The position numbers and the translations under genes are program-made. A stretch of 64,000 nucleotides of DNA from Dysgonomonas gadei ATCC BAA-286 (lineage in GTDB: Bacteria > Bacteroidota > Bacteroidia > Bacteroidales > Dysgonomonadaceae), in NCBI RefSeq assembly GCF_000213555.1, contig NZ_GL891985.1, positions 182,618 to 246,617 on the forward strand, given 5' to 3'. The number at the start of each line of letters is the position of its first letter. Position 1 is the first letter of the stretch. The notes beneath the pieces are model-generated. The model saw only the letters and a program-made list of their open reading frames with translations, made no database searches and was not told the origin of the DNA. Shown piece by piece: positions 52,132 to 60,707 of this stretch.

Positions 52132-52713
52132 ATGAATAAAAAACTATTTGCTTTAATCGCCATATTTTGCTCACTGGCATTTTTTATCTCATGTAGTACT
52201 GATAATGATAACACAGTGATAGATGAAGAATGGAAGGCGTATAATGAAAAGCAGATCGCGGATATCGATAAATCGGTATATCAGTCCCGTGAATCGGAAA
52301 GTAAAAATGGCACTATATACTTTAAATATATAGATGATTATGATGCAGAAATAACCAAGACTGCCTCAACTAAAGTCACAGATACAGGAACTCCATATTT
52401 TACCGATAGTGTAGCTTATCGCTGCGAAGGTAATTTTCTCTTACAAGATGGAACAAAATATGTTTTTCAGAGTGACAACAATGGTTACATTATGCGTGGC
52501 CGGGTAGCTAATCATATCGATGGATTCAGAACAATGCTGCAACATATGCATAAAGGTGAGCAGGTTGAAGTAATTATTCCTTACCAGCTTGGGTATGGTA
52601 CAACTGCTCAGTATGACTCAAACGGCAATGTGAAAATTCCGGCTTATACTACACTAAGATTTAAGATCTATCTGATAGATATAATTCCTGATAATCCGGG
52701 AGAGTTCGATTAG
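52132..52713 (+). CDS. FKBP-type peptidyl-prolyl isomerase lipoprotein
   Basis: 193 aa. Lipobox FFISC (Cys21), so an envelope lipoprotein. The C-terminal FKBP domain is recognisable from GFRTMLQHMHKGEQVEVIIPYQLGYG and IPAYTTLRFKIYLIDI. It probably aids folding of periplasmic or outer-membrane proteins. Translated together with glyS (2-nt gap), and ended by a strong terminator. Confidence 0.9.
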   Translation: MNKKLFALIAIFCSLAFFISCSTDNDNTVIDEEWKAYNEKQIADIDKSVYQSRESESKNGTIYFKYIDDYDAEITKTASTKVTDTGTPYFTDSVAYRCEGNFLLQDGTKYVFQSDNNGYIMRGRVANHIDGFRTMLQHMHKGEQVEVIIPYQLGYGTTAQYDSNGNVKIPAYTTLRFKIYLIDIIPDNPGEFD

Positions 52714-52740
52714 AAATAATAAATCCAGAAAAAAATATAA

Positions 52741-52775
52741 GGCGTAAAAGTGGGTACTTTTACGCCCTTTTATTT
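52741..52775 (+). terminator. Terminator of glyS operon
   Basis: GGCGTAAAAGT (52741-52751) pairs with ACTTTTACGCC (52756-52766): 11 bp with a GGGT loop, then CTTTTATTTT. Convergent with the diadenylate cyclase gene. Confidence 0.93.
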
Positions 52776-52792
52776 TAGTCCTATTATTAAAC

Positions 52793-53587
52793 TTAACTTC
52801 CTGTCATTTTTGTTTTTTTCTTCTTGCGCATACTTCCAATAAGGAGTTCCTGCAACTTCTCAGGAGTTATATTTGCTTCAATCTTACCTTGGCTGACAAA
52901 TGAAATCTTACCGCGTTCTTCCGATACCACAATTACTTTAGCATCGGTTTCCTGCGATATACCTATAGCCGCCCTGTGCCTTAATCCGAAAGATTTTGGA
53001 ATATCATGATTCTGGGCTACCGGAAGAATACATCCTGCCGCCTTAATCCTGTTACCTCCTATAATCATCGCGCCGTCGTGCAAAGGAGTATTTTTGAAGA
53101 AAATATTCTCAATAAGGCGGGTACTTATATCAGCATCCATCGCTTCCCCGGTATCGGCAAAATTACCGAGTTTTATCTCCTGCTCTATCACAATCAGAGC
53201 TCCGGTATAGGTCTTAGCCATATTCATACAGGCCAGCACCAGAGAGGTTACAACAGAATCGTTTAACTCCCCCATATCTTTTGATCTGAATATCTTCGTT
53301 ATAAAACGGAATGTACGGTTCGATCCCAGAGATATAAGGAACCGCTTTATTTCATCCTGAAAAATAATGATAAGAACAAACAGCCCGAAGTCGGTAAACT
53401 TATCGAGGATAGCCCCCATCAGCCGCATCTGCAATACCTGCGAAATAAGTACCCACAGGATTATAAACGCCAAAACACCTTTAAAGATAGCGCCTGTACC
53501 GGACCTCGATACAATTCGATACAATTGATACATCACTGTTGCAACCAACAGGATATCAATAATATCTTTTATTGTAAAATTTTCCAT
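52793..53587 (-). CDS. cdaA: Membrane-bound diadenylate cyclase (CdaA/DacA)
   Basis: Makes the second messenger c-di-AMP from two ATP. 264 aa: three N-terminal membrane segments (about 10-75) then the DAC domain with DGAMII (171-176) and RHRAA (203-207). The family is linked to potassium, osmotic and cell-wall control. The folP gene that often precedes it in Bacteroidetes is absent; the upstream gene is an acetyltransferase. The PgpH-type hydrolase at 35.8-37.9 kb is the likely counterpart. Confidence 0.95.
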   Translation of the reverse strand: MENFTIKDIIDILLVATVMYQLYRIVSRSGTGAIFKGVLAFIILWVLISQVLQMRLMGAILDKFTDFGLFVLIIIFQDEIKRFLISLGSNRTFRFITKIFRSKDMGELNDSVVTSLVLACMNMAKTYTGALIVIEQEIKLGNFADTGEAMDADISTRLIENIFFKNTPLHDGAMIIGGNRIKAAGCILPVAQNHDIPKSFGLRHRAAIGISQETDAKVIVVSEERGKISFVSQGKIEANITPEKLQELLIGSMRKKKKTKMTGS

Positions 53588-53681
53588 TAGCAGGATACAG
53601 CATTAAAAATCAAGTACCAAAGATAGTAGATTTCTTTCAGAATCAGCCTAAAAAATCATTCCGGTGTTCTTAAAAAATCTT

Positions 53682-54455
53682 TTATTCAAGCATCTGGTTC
53701 ATTACAGGATGATGCAATGGGAATAGACTCCTGAAGGGTTTATCCAGTTCATCTGTTTTATAACCGAACAACAGGCGACAAAGAAAACGGATGTCTTTTA
53801 TCTCCATATCGGTATGAGAATTCTTTTGTGAATACAAACCATATAGATAATCTGCATCCATTATCCGTGCCATTCCCGCAATGTCGTACTTCTCGGGAAA
53901 TCCGTCGATAATTTGCTCTTCTACTATGGCTTTGAAATCCGTAAATGTTTTTTGCACACAAAAATCTTTATTGCGAAACAATGCGTCATACGCTTTATAT
54001 GCCCCGGTTATATCAGGATTATCTTCCAGTATTTTCTTTAACGGATATAACGGAACAGTTCCCTTTTCAAATACTTTCTCATAACCATATTTTTCATAAA
54101 AACCATATAGCCAGTCCTCTGCCGGCACAAGAACAGATAGGGGTATTCCTCTCTCTCCGATCACATAATGTGCCCTGTGTATCAACTGGTCCATATAACC
54201 CCTTCTGCGATATTCGGGAAGAGTGCACAGTCCTGCTAAATAGGCAAAAGGAATTTCCTCTCCGTAAAATGTCATTGTATAGGGCAGCATTTGCAAAGAA
54301 GCGACAGCTTTATCTCCGTCAAAGTATATCAGCGTATTTTCATTCCTATACTTATACTTGAAAAGGATATCCAGAAAATCGTCAGCATCGCCAAAGCACG
54401 TTTTCCACATCTGGCGAACCAACGGCATTGTATGTTCATTTGCAAATTGTATCAT
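53682..54455 (-). CDS. GNAT-family N-acetyltransferase
   Basis: 257 aa. Acetyl-CoA-binding motif is LAGLCTLPEYRRRGYMDQLIHRAHYVI (about 69-95), preceded by ASLQMLPYTMTFYGEE. The size and extended C-terminal half resemble Eis-like GNATs. Substrate unknown. The start codon is 2 bp from the left arm of the palindromic element, so its ribosome-binding region is within that structure. It follows the DUF2156 gene on the same strand. Confidence 0.85.
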   Translation of the reverse strand: MIQFANEHTMPLVRQMWKTCFGDADDFLDILFKYKYRNENTLIYFDGDKAVASLQMLPYTMTFYGEEIPFAYLAGLCTLPEYRRRGYMDQLIHRAHYVIGERGIPLSVLVPAEDWLYGFYEKYGYEKVFEKGTVPLYPLKKILEDNPDITGAYKAYDALFRNKDFCVQKTFTDFKAIVEEQIIDGFPEKYDIAGMARIMDADYLYGLYSQKNSHTDMEIKDIRFLCRLLFGYKTDELDKPFRSLFPLHHPVMNQMLE

Positions 54456-54457
54456 CT

Positions 54458-54621
54458 GGGCCCCCTAACCCCCGGAGGGGGTATTTTAACTATATCACAT
54501 AAACAAATCATTACCTATCACTTAAAGTTTATTATTTATCAAAAGTTGACAACTTTTCTCAAATTCATAATTTCTTACCTACCCTCTCTGCGAGTCCCCC
54601 TCCGGGGGATTAGGGGGCTAA
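54458..54621. mobile_element. 164-bp palindromic element filling the DUF2156-GNAT spacer
   Basis: Left arm GGGCCCCCTAACCCCCGGAG.. (54458-54483) is complementary to the right arm (54594-54620) over about 26 bp with few mismatches; each arm also contains a small hairpin CCCCC-NNN-GGGGG. An inner AAAAGTTG-A-CAACTTTT palindrome is at 54541-54557. The arms start 2 bp from the GNAT start and end 1 bp from the DUF2156 stop. It is GC-rich at the arms and AT-rich inside. No coding capacity. Confidence 0.65.
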
Positions 54622-54622
54622 C

Positions 54623-55522
54623 TTATATTTTCGGTATCAACATCCCTTCCTCAAGAAGAATATCCGGATAGTAAGACATCTTGGCTTTGCGCAGATTGTC
54701 CAGCCCCATATCTTCCTCTCTGTTGATATACATAAATTCCGAGGCTTCGTGCTCAATAAACTGCTGATTGATGATAGTATAAGCACCATTCATATCACCA
54801 AATGCTTTTTCCACATGTACCACAAATGAATCTTCAGTCAGCGGTTCTCCTATTGTAAAAGCCACAATCCTGCCATTTACACGCACGGCGCCTCCACGCA
54901 GTTGTAAGTATTCGAAATGCTCGAGCATTAGCCTTGTGGCTATATAATCGTAACGCTGGGTTATATTAATCGCAGAGGTCGACTTCTCTTCCCACTCATC
55001 AAGCATTCGCACACACTCGTCCAACTCTTTCTTAGAGGTCAATGGAAAGTATTCCCAATCAGGATTGTCCGCTTTGAACCGGTTGATATGATTTCGTTTA
55101 CTTTGCAGCTTTTTACCAGACAATTTTATCAGCTTTTCTGACAAGTAGATATACTCATCGTTATTCCTGTCGGGAAGGTAACGGAACTTATCAGGCATCT
55201 CCTTCTGTATATTCTCCCACATCCGGAGCGTGATTCCTTTCATCTGGAACGGAATTCTATTGTCCTCCGCATCTCTCATTATTAATTCGAAAGCGTCTCT
55301 CAGAGGCATTTTGCCTATCGGCATCATATAATAAAGTTGCCCGTCGGAATCCTGAAAGCGAAGAAATATCGTACGATGTTCTATAGCATACATCGTTTTA
55401 AACTTGGCATTCCATGCAAACAAGTTAGCAAAGCTGAAGTCACAGGCACGATAAATATTTCCGAAAAAACAGGCATCTATTTCTTTTTTATCGGATAGTG
55501 TAATTTGTTTAAAGTTGATCAT
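54623..55522 (-). CDS. DUF2156 (phosphatidylglycerol lysyltransferase C-terminal-like) protein
   Basis: 299 aa, tandem GNAT-like fold. Recognised by FANLFAWNAKFKTMYAIEHRTIFLRF, LPDRNNDEYIYLSEKLIKLSGKKLQSKRNHINRF-type segment (about 138-171), YLQLRGGAVRVNGRIVAFTIGE and YTIINQQFIEHEASEFMYINREEDMG. Related domains transfer amino acids from aminoacyl-tRNA to lipids (MprF), but no membrane segments are present here, so the role is unknown. It shares transcription direction with the GNAT gene. Confidence 0.88.
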   Translation of the reverse strand: MINFKQITLSDKKEIDACFFGNIYRACDFSFANLFAWNAKFKTMYAIEHRTIFLRFQDSDGQLYYMMPIGKMPLRDAFELIMRDAEDNRIPFQMKGITLRMWENIQKEMPDKFRYLPDRNNDEYIYLSEKLIKLSGKKLQSKRNHINRFKADNPDWEYFPLTSKKELDECVRMLDEWEEKSTSAINITQRYDYIATRLMLEHFEYLQLRGGAVRVNGRIVAFTIGEPLTEDSFVVHVEKAFGDMNGAYTIINQQFIEHEASEFMYINREEDMGLDNLRKAKMSYYPDILLEEGMLIPKI

Positions 55523-55808
55523 AAATAACAGGTTACAAGTTTTAAATACAAGTAGTTGTGTAAACAGGCTGACGAGGTCTTTTTCAATTCAAGAATTGTT
55601 ATATTAGCATATTATCCCATTTATCACTATTCTACTTATTTTCCATTTGCTAAACAAAGCTAGTACAAATATTGTTCTCAAACACATAGATAAAGATATT
55701 ATCTTTTATTGACATTCTTTATGTCCAATAACATTTGTTAATAACATAATTTATAACGTAATTTGCACTTTATAAAGAATGATTCTATATAAGAAACTGT
55801 CATAAAAG

Positions 55809-56417
55809 ATGTCGAATACAAAGAAAGTATTAGCAGTAGCCGAAACATCATATATTATACGAAAAGGGTTGGTCTATGTTCTCTCCCAATTATCCAGTGT
55901 GGGAAAGGTCGTAGAACTAAAAGAGATGGAGGATATCAATTATCAGCTCGATATACTCCGCCCCGATGCGGTACTCATCAATCCGATGCTTTTGGGACAT
56001 ACCTCAAAGCAGGATATACGCCAACAACTCAACTTAAATAAAAATATCGCAATCATAGCTCTGGTATATAATATTATTGATGAGCAGTTTTACAAATCGT
56101 ATGATGCAGTTATCAAAATAAACGATTCGGAATCAAGGATTGAGGAAACATTGCTCAATTGCCTGAATAAAGAACAAGCCGGACAAAGTGACCAGGAAGA
56201 ACTCAGCGACAGGGAAAAAGAGATCCTTATCAGCGTAGTAAAAGGGATGAGTAATAAAGAAATTGCCGAGCATCACAATATATCCATACACACAGCAATA
56301 ACTCATCGCCGGAACATTACCCGCAAACTTAAAGTGCACAGTATATCCGGACTAACCATATATGCTATAATAAACAAACTTGTGGATATATCCGAAATAA
56401 AGTATCAGGACGAATAA
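55809..56417 (+). CDS. LuxR-type regulator with degenerate receiver domain
   Basis: 202 aa. The N-terminal part (1-120) has the receiver fold, but the phospho-acceptor position is Asn58 (PDAVLINPML) and the acidic pair is Ala11-Glu12, so ordinary phosphorylation by a histidine kinase is unlikely. The C-terminal LuxR HTH reads LSDREKEILISVVKGMSNKEIAEHHNISIHTAITHRRNITRKLKV-type residues (about 137-181). No kinase gene is adjacent. It is followed 12 nt later by a hemerythrin-type gene, indicating a common operon. Confidence 0.9.
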   Translation: MSNTKKVLAVAETSYIIRKGLVYVLSQLSSVGKVVELKEMEDINYQLDILRPDAVLINPMLLGHTSKQDIRQQLNLNKNIAIIALVYNIIDEQFYKSYDAVIKINDSESRIEETLLNCLNKEQAGQSDQEELSDREKEILISVVKGMSNKEIAEHHNISIHTAITHRRNITRKLKVHSISGLTIYAIINKLVDISEIKYQDE

Positions 56418-56429
56418 AAATTCAACATC

Positions 56430-57128
56430 ATGCAAAATATCACTATTATATTTAAGAAATCAATGAAGATGTCGGAACTGATAGATGCCGACTACCGGCT
56501 TCTTCTGTTGCTCAACCGTCTGAATATATCTTTGGGGTTTGGCGAGAAGAGTGTAGATGCTGTCTGTAAAGAAAACGGATTCGATACCGATTGCTTCCTG
56601 TTCCTTGCCAGCTATCAATCCAATAAATCCATCATCAATATAGAAGAGACTTTCAGGGCCCTTCCCCTGGAACCATTTCTCCGTTACCTGAAAAGCTCAC
56701 ATAGCTATTTTCTGGAAAAAAGACTGCCGAATATACGCCGTAAACTGGAGCTTGTTTTCGACACTTCCGAAAAAGGGTTGAAAGATGTTGTGCTTAACTT
56801 CTTCGACAACTATACCAAGGAAGTGGAAGAACATATGCTGTATGAAGATGAAGTTGTTTTCCCGTATGTATATTCCCTTATTAACGATTCGGGAGAAAAG
56901 AAATATTCCATTAATATATTCGAACAAAGGCACAACGACATAGAGGGTAAGATGAACGATCTGAAACAGATACTGATGAAATATCTGCCCGGAACCATAG
57001 ACCAGATGCTTATGGTAAACATCCTTACCGAACTGTATATGTCAGAGGAAGAACTTGAAGCCCATACTTTCATCGAAGACAGCCTGGTAATACCAAGGGT
57101 AAAAGAAATAGAAAAAGGTAAAATCTAA
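56430..57128 (+). CDS. Hemerythrin-like protein of the RIC/ScdA type
   Basis: 232 aa. The N-terminal region (about 12-60) resembles the ScdA/YtfE N-domain (SELIDADYRLLLLLNRLNISLGFGEKSVDAVCKENG-type), though the double cysteine is absent. The hemerythrin four-helix part supplies likely di-iron ligands His91, His135 with Glu139, His168 and His212 with Glu216. Relatives repair iron-sulfur centres after nitric oxide or oxidative stress, or bind O2. Here the ligands are visible and the role is inferred. It ends 6 bp before the convergent flippase gene, with no terminator between. Confidence 0.85.
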   Translation: MQNITIIFKKSMKMSELIDADYRLLLLLNRLNISLGFGEKSVDAVCKENGFDTDCFLFLASYQSNKSIINIEETFRALPLEPFLRYLKSSHSYFLEKRLPNIRRKLELVFDTSEKGLKDVVLNFFDNYTKEVEEHMLYEDEVVFPYVYSLINDSGEKKYSINIFEQRHNDIEGKMNDLKQILMKYLPGTIDQMLMVNILTELYMSEEELEAHTFIEDSLVIPRVKEIEKGKI

Positions 57129-57134
57129 TTCCGC

Positions 57135-58613
57135 TTATTTCTTTCCGAACCAATCACGCAATTCCGCTATACTGAATACCTTTTTCAGTTTAATATACGC
57201 ATATACAAGCGATATGGCTAAGATTCCTGTACCCAGTAGCAAACCATATCCTCCGGCATAATATTGCGCTATATAAAAAGCTATTCCTATAAACAACATG
57301 TTTATAACTGTCATCTTTATAATATTGCTATCCCATGTAAAGCCCGAAATAGTCTTACCCACGATGAAAACTACCGGAAGATAAACAATATAAGCTATCA
57401 GATAGCCCATACCCGTAGCCTCAAGCCCGTATTTCGGGAATAGTAAATAACCGGACAGCAGGTAAACCAGATAAAATATAATCTCTGTGGCTAAAAAAGC
57501 GGTCCCTTTGTTCTTTGCCAGCATAATAAAAGCTACAGGCCAGCACAGCACCTTAAAAAAGGTTCCCAGCACCTGCCATCTTAACACGGCATCTGCATGC
57601 CCGAATTCCGAGCTGTAGAGCACAGACAGGGCAAAGCCGGCAAACAGCAACATTCCCACAATGATGGGTGAAGCTACTACCAGAATAATATAACTCTGCT
57701 CATTCACCAGCTTCTTCACTTTTTCCCCTTCTCCCGCAATAGCCGATAGTCGTGGGAAGAAATCTGATCCCATAGACCGCAGAATAAGGCTCAGATAAAC
57801 ATTTGTAATCACCCATGCCGACTGAAACAGCCCGGCTGCATCGATATCTATACTCCGCGAAACAAAGGTTCTTACGAGGAACATACTTGCTGTACCTATA
57901 AATCCGGCGACAACGATGAAAAGGCCTAATTTCAGAGTTTTCAATCCCGATTCGAAAGCCTCTTTATTTGATATATCACTTTTCTTGAAATACAGTTTAC
58001 GGTAATAGAATTCTACGCATAGAAATGAAAATAGTGATGAAAATACAAAAGCAGGAAGAATCCCATCCAGACCAAAAAGCAGATAAGCAGGTATGGATAT
58101 AAGCAACCCGAAGAAGCTTCCCAGAAAAGCAGATTTTGCCATTTCGGGAATTCTACGCATCCCCTGCAATATGGAAGACCTGCCCATAGTCAGTATCGCA
58201 AGGAATACACAAACCGATAAGCAAGCGATGTAAAAGGTAAAACGACCGTCTTCAAAGGCCCAGACACTAATCGGATAAGAGAAAATGAGACAGGCCAATG
58301 CTCCGCAAAGTGCCATTACTCTGAACCATTTATTGAACCGGGTAACAGTTTTGAAAAGTATCTCCTTATCTCCGGAACTATCCGCTTCCGCAATCTCCTT
58401 CACACCTGTGGTATCCATACCCAGTCCTCCGGCAGAGCGTATCATCTCTATAACAGAATTATATATACCGATAATACCCACGCCGACCGGCCCCAGCAGA
58501 ACAGCTATCATCTTATTGCGGATAACGCCGATCAGGATAATGAGTATCTGCGATCCTCCAAAAATAGATGTAGACTTTAGAATCTGATTATATGACGAGT
58601 TTTTCTTTTCCAA
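57135..58613 (-). CDS. Polysaccharide flippase (O-antigen translocase, Wzx-like)
   Basis: 492 aa with about 12-14 membrane segments. N-terminal SIFGGSQILIILIGVIRNKMIAVLLGPVGVGIIGIYNS and the segments SILQGMRRIPEMAKSA are typical of the MOP/Wzx exporter family (O-antigen translocase). It would flip lipid-linked oligosaccharides. No glycosyltransferases adjoin, so it is not in an obvious surface-polysaccharide locus. Upstream of the gene is the large nested inverted-repeat element. Confidence 0.88.
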   Translation of the reverse strand: MEKKNSSYNQILKSTSIFGGSQILIILIGVIRNKMIAVLLGPVGVGIIGIYNSVIEMIRSAGGLGMDTTGVKEIAEADSSGDKEILFKTVTRFNKWFRVMALCGALACLIFSYPISVWAFEDGRFTFYIACLSVCVFLAILTMGRSSILQGMRRIPEMAKSAFLGSFFGLLISIPAYLLFGLDGILPAFVFSSLFSFLCVEFYYRKLYFKKSDISNKEAFESGLKTLKLGLFIVVAGFIGTASMFLVRTFVSRSIDIDAAGLFQSAWVITNVYLSLILRSMGSDFFPRLSAIAGEGEKVKKLVNEQSYIILVVASPIIVGMLLFAGFALSVLYSSEFGHADAVLRWQVLGTFFKVLCWPVAFIMLAKNKGTAFLATEIIFYLVYLLSGYLLFPKYGLEATGMGYLIAYIVYLPVVFIVGKTISGFTWDSNIIKMTVINMLFIGIAFYIAQYYAGGYGLLLGTGILAISLVYAYIKLKKVFSIAELRDWFGKK

Positions 58614-58631
58614 TGCAAAGGCTTATACTGT

Positions 58632-59254
58632 TGTTATACATGCAAATGTAACAAATAACGTGAATCAGTAGTTGAAATTTAACGTTCTATTTTTTCTAAC
58701 GCGCCAGCCGGCTTGTTTTTCTTAACTTTTTCTTGATAAAAAGTTACAAAAATCAAGGCTGCATCCCTTTGGCGACCCAAAACCGCAGCTGCGGTGGAGC
58801 AAAATAATACGGAATCATTTTCAGTTGGCTTATCAGCCGTGTATAGCAGCTACCCTATTTTGCCCTACACCTCCGCTTTACGGATTGGGTGCCCCGCCTG
58901 CGGGATGAGGCCGTTACCGCGATGCGGCGACAGGACAGAGGCTCTTCATGCTTTAGCCCCGCGTGCGTCAGCCCTTGCGCATTAGTGACGCAGGCAGGGT
59001 ACCCAATCCGTTGCAGACGGCGTAGAATCAAACGGGGCGATAGCCCGTGTGTTTGATTCAGACGGCAAAACGGTTTTGGGTCGCCGAGGAATTGAAAATC
59101 GAGGAGCGTAGGCGACTCAACAGGAGTGCTAGCCTTTTGGTTCGTTTTGGGCAATGCCAAAATGAACATTCTGGCGGAACGAAGTGCAGCAGAAAAAAAT
59201 AGAACGTTTCTATCCTACAATAATCACTTCAACTACTGATTGGCATGAATAACA
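58632..59254. mobile_element. About 620-bp GC-rich element of nested inverted repeats
   Basis: Outer arms in three blocks: TGTTAT(A/T)CATGC (58632-58643 / 59243-59254), AATCAGTAGTTGAA (58663-58676 / 59228-59241) and ACGTTCTATTTTTT-CT (58682-58697 / 59191-59207). Inner pairs: GGCGACCCAAAACCG (58771-58785 / 59071-59085, perfect) and a 22-bp pair ACGGATTGGGT.. (58880-58901 / 58990-59011, two mismatches). Local hairpins: TGCGTCA/TGACGCA (58964-58992), GAATCAAAC-G-GGGC-GATA-GCCC-GTGT-GTTTGATTC (59025-59059) and TTTTGG/CCAAAA (about 59145-59162). The central part is visibly richer in GC than its surroundings. No transposase. Non-autonomous mobile element or structured RNA; undecided. Confidence 0.7.
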
Positions 59255-59307
59255 GTCCGAAATATTTGTCAATCAAAAGAGTGAGATTCGAATATAATGT
59301 TTATTCG

Positions 59308-59339
59308 TTTGTCTCTTCTCTTTCATTTTATTATTTTTG
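59308..59339 (+). promoter_or_regulatory. Consensus Bacteroidetes promoter of thrC
   Basis: TTTG (59308-59311), 20 nt, then TATTTTTG (59332-59339): exact consensus. Transcription should start near 59346, only about 13 nt before the ATG, leaving no room for a threonine attenuator upstream. Confidence 0.8.
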
Positions 59340-59358
59340 TCTCTCAAATTAATGTAAA

Positions 59359-60657
59359 ATGAAGTATTACAGTACAAATAAGAATGCACCGGAAGTCAGT
59401 CTGCAAGAAGCGGTAGTCAAAGGGCTGGCTCCTGATAACGGGCTATATATGCCCGAAACGATTAAAGAATTGCCTCAATCTTTTTTTGAAAATATAGGCA
59501 ATATGAGCTTTCAGGAGATAGCATATACGGTTGCCGATGCTTTCTTTGGAGAAGATATAGAGCCGGATACGCTCAAGAGTATCGTATATGATACCCTCAG
59601 CTTCGATACACCTGTAGTACATGTAAAAGATAATATATACAGCCTTGAACTTTTTCATGGCCCTACTCTTGCTTTTAAAGATGTGGGAGGGCGTTTCATG
59701 GCCCGTCTGCTAGGCTATTTCATTAAGAAGCAAGGGCAGAAAGACGTGAAAGTCCTGGTGGCCACATCGGGAGATACAGGCAGTGCTGTTGCAAACGGAT
59801 TCCTGGGAGTGGAAGGTATCCATGTATATGTTCTCTATCCGAAAGGGAAGGTAAGCCAGATACAGGAATGCCAGTTTACCACATTAGGCCGGAATATAAC
59901 AGCCATAGAAATAGACGGGACATTTGATGACTGTCAGGCGTTGGTTAAAACCGCCTTTCTGGATGAAGAACTAAACCGGAAGCTGAATCTGACTTCTGCT
60001 AATTCCATAAATGTAGCCAGATTTCTCCCTCAGGCATTTTATTACTTCCATGCTTATGCTCAACTTGCTAAGCAGGGAAAGGCCGGAAATGTAGTATTTT
60101 CGGTACCTAGCGGCAACTTCGGGAATATTACTGCCGGATTGATAGCTAAACGCATGGGACTGCCTGTAACGCGTTTTATTGCGGCAAATAACAGCAATGA
60201 TATTTTCTATAAGTATTTGCAAACCGGAGAGTATAATCCCCGTCCGTCTGTACAGACGATTGCGAATGCCATGGATGTGGGGAATCCCAGCAATTTTGTC
60301 CGCGTGCTCGACCTTTACGGTAAGTCATTGAACGAGATAAAGAGAGACATATCGGGAGAATGGTACAATGATGATTGTATAAAGAAGATCGTAAAAGCGA
60401 CTTATGATGAGACCGGATATTTGCTCGATCCCCATGGTGCATGCGGTTATCAGGCATTAAAAGATGAATTGCAGCCGGGTGAGAAAGGTGTTTTCCTTGA
60501 AACAGCACACCCTGCCAAATTTCTTGAAACAGTAGAAAGCATCATAGGCAGGCAGGTGGCTATTCCTGAAAAGTTGCAGGCTTTTATGAAAGGGGAAAAA
60601 CAAAGCGTAGATATGAGTAAAGAATTTGCTGATTTCAAGCAGTACTTACTGAAATAA
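59359..60657 (+). CDS. thrC: Threonine synthase
   Basis: PLP enzyme converting O-phosphohomoserine to threonine. 432 aa. The PLP lysine is in HGPTLAFKDVGGRF, the phosphate loop in TSGDTGSAV and SGNFGNITAGLI. N-terminal MKYYSTNKNAPEVSLQEAVVKGLAPDNGLYMPE-type residues identify the long (class I-like) form. Stands alone with its own promoter and terminator; thrA and thrB are not adjacent. Confidence 0.97.
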   Translation: MKYYSTNKNAPEVSLQEAVVKGLAPDNGLYMPETIKELPQSFFENIGNMSFQEIAYTVADAFFGEDIEPDTLKSIVYDTLSFDTPVVHVKDNIYSLELFHGPTLAFKDVGGRFMARLLGYFIKKQGQKDVKVLVATSGDTGSAVANGFLGVEGIHVYVLYPKGKVSQIQECQFTTLGRNITAIEIDGTFDDCQALVKTAFLDEELNRKLNLTSANSINVARFLPQAFYYFHAYAQLAKQGKAGNVVFSVPSGNFGNITAGLIAKRMGLPVTRFIAANNSNDIFYKYLQTGEYNPRPSVQTIANAMDVGNPSNFVRVLDLYGKSLNEIKRDISGEWYNDDCIKKIVKATYDETGYLLDPHGACGYQALKDELQPGEKGVFLETAHPAKFLETVESIIGRQVAIPEKLQAFMKGEKQSVDMSKEFADFKQYLLK

Positions 60658-60664
60658 AAATAAT

Positions 60665-60690
60665 AAAGCCCGGAATTTCCGGGCTTTATT
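60665..60690. terminator. Terminator of thrC, shared with convergent porin gene
   Basis: AAAGCCCGG (60665-60673) pairs with CCGGGCTTT (60679-60687), followed by ATTATTAT. It works for both thrC and the minus-strand barrel gene. Nearly the same stem recurs at 61.53 kb. Confidence 0.88.
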
Positions 60691-60707
60691 ATTATATCAG
60701 AGAATGA

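Noticed and set aside
58855..59169. 104-codon minus-strand ORF inside the nested inverted-repeat element
   Set aside because: It runs across the hairpin arms and owes its length to the GC-rich, stop-poor composition; no domain or start signal. Kept as part of the element, not as a gene.
58632..59254. CRISPR array or tRNA cluster as explanation of the repeated structure
   Set aside because: Repeats are inverted and nested, not regularly spaced direct copies, and no cloverleaf with a T-loop was found.
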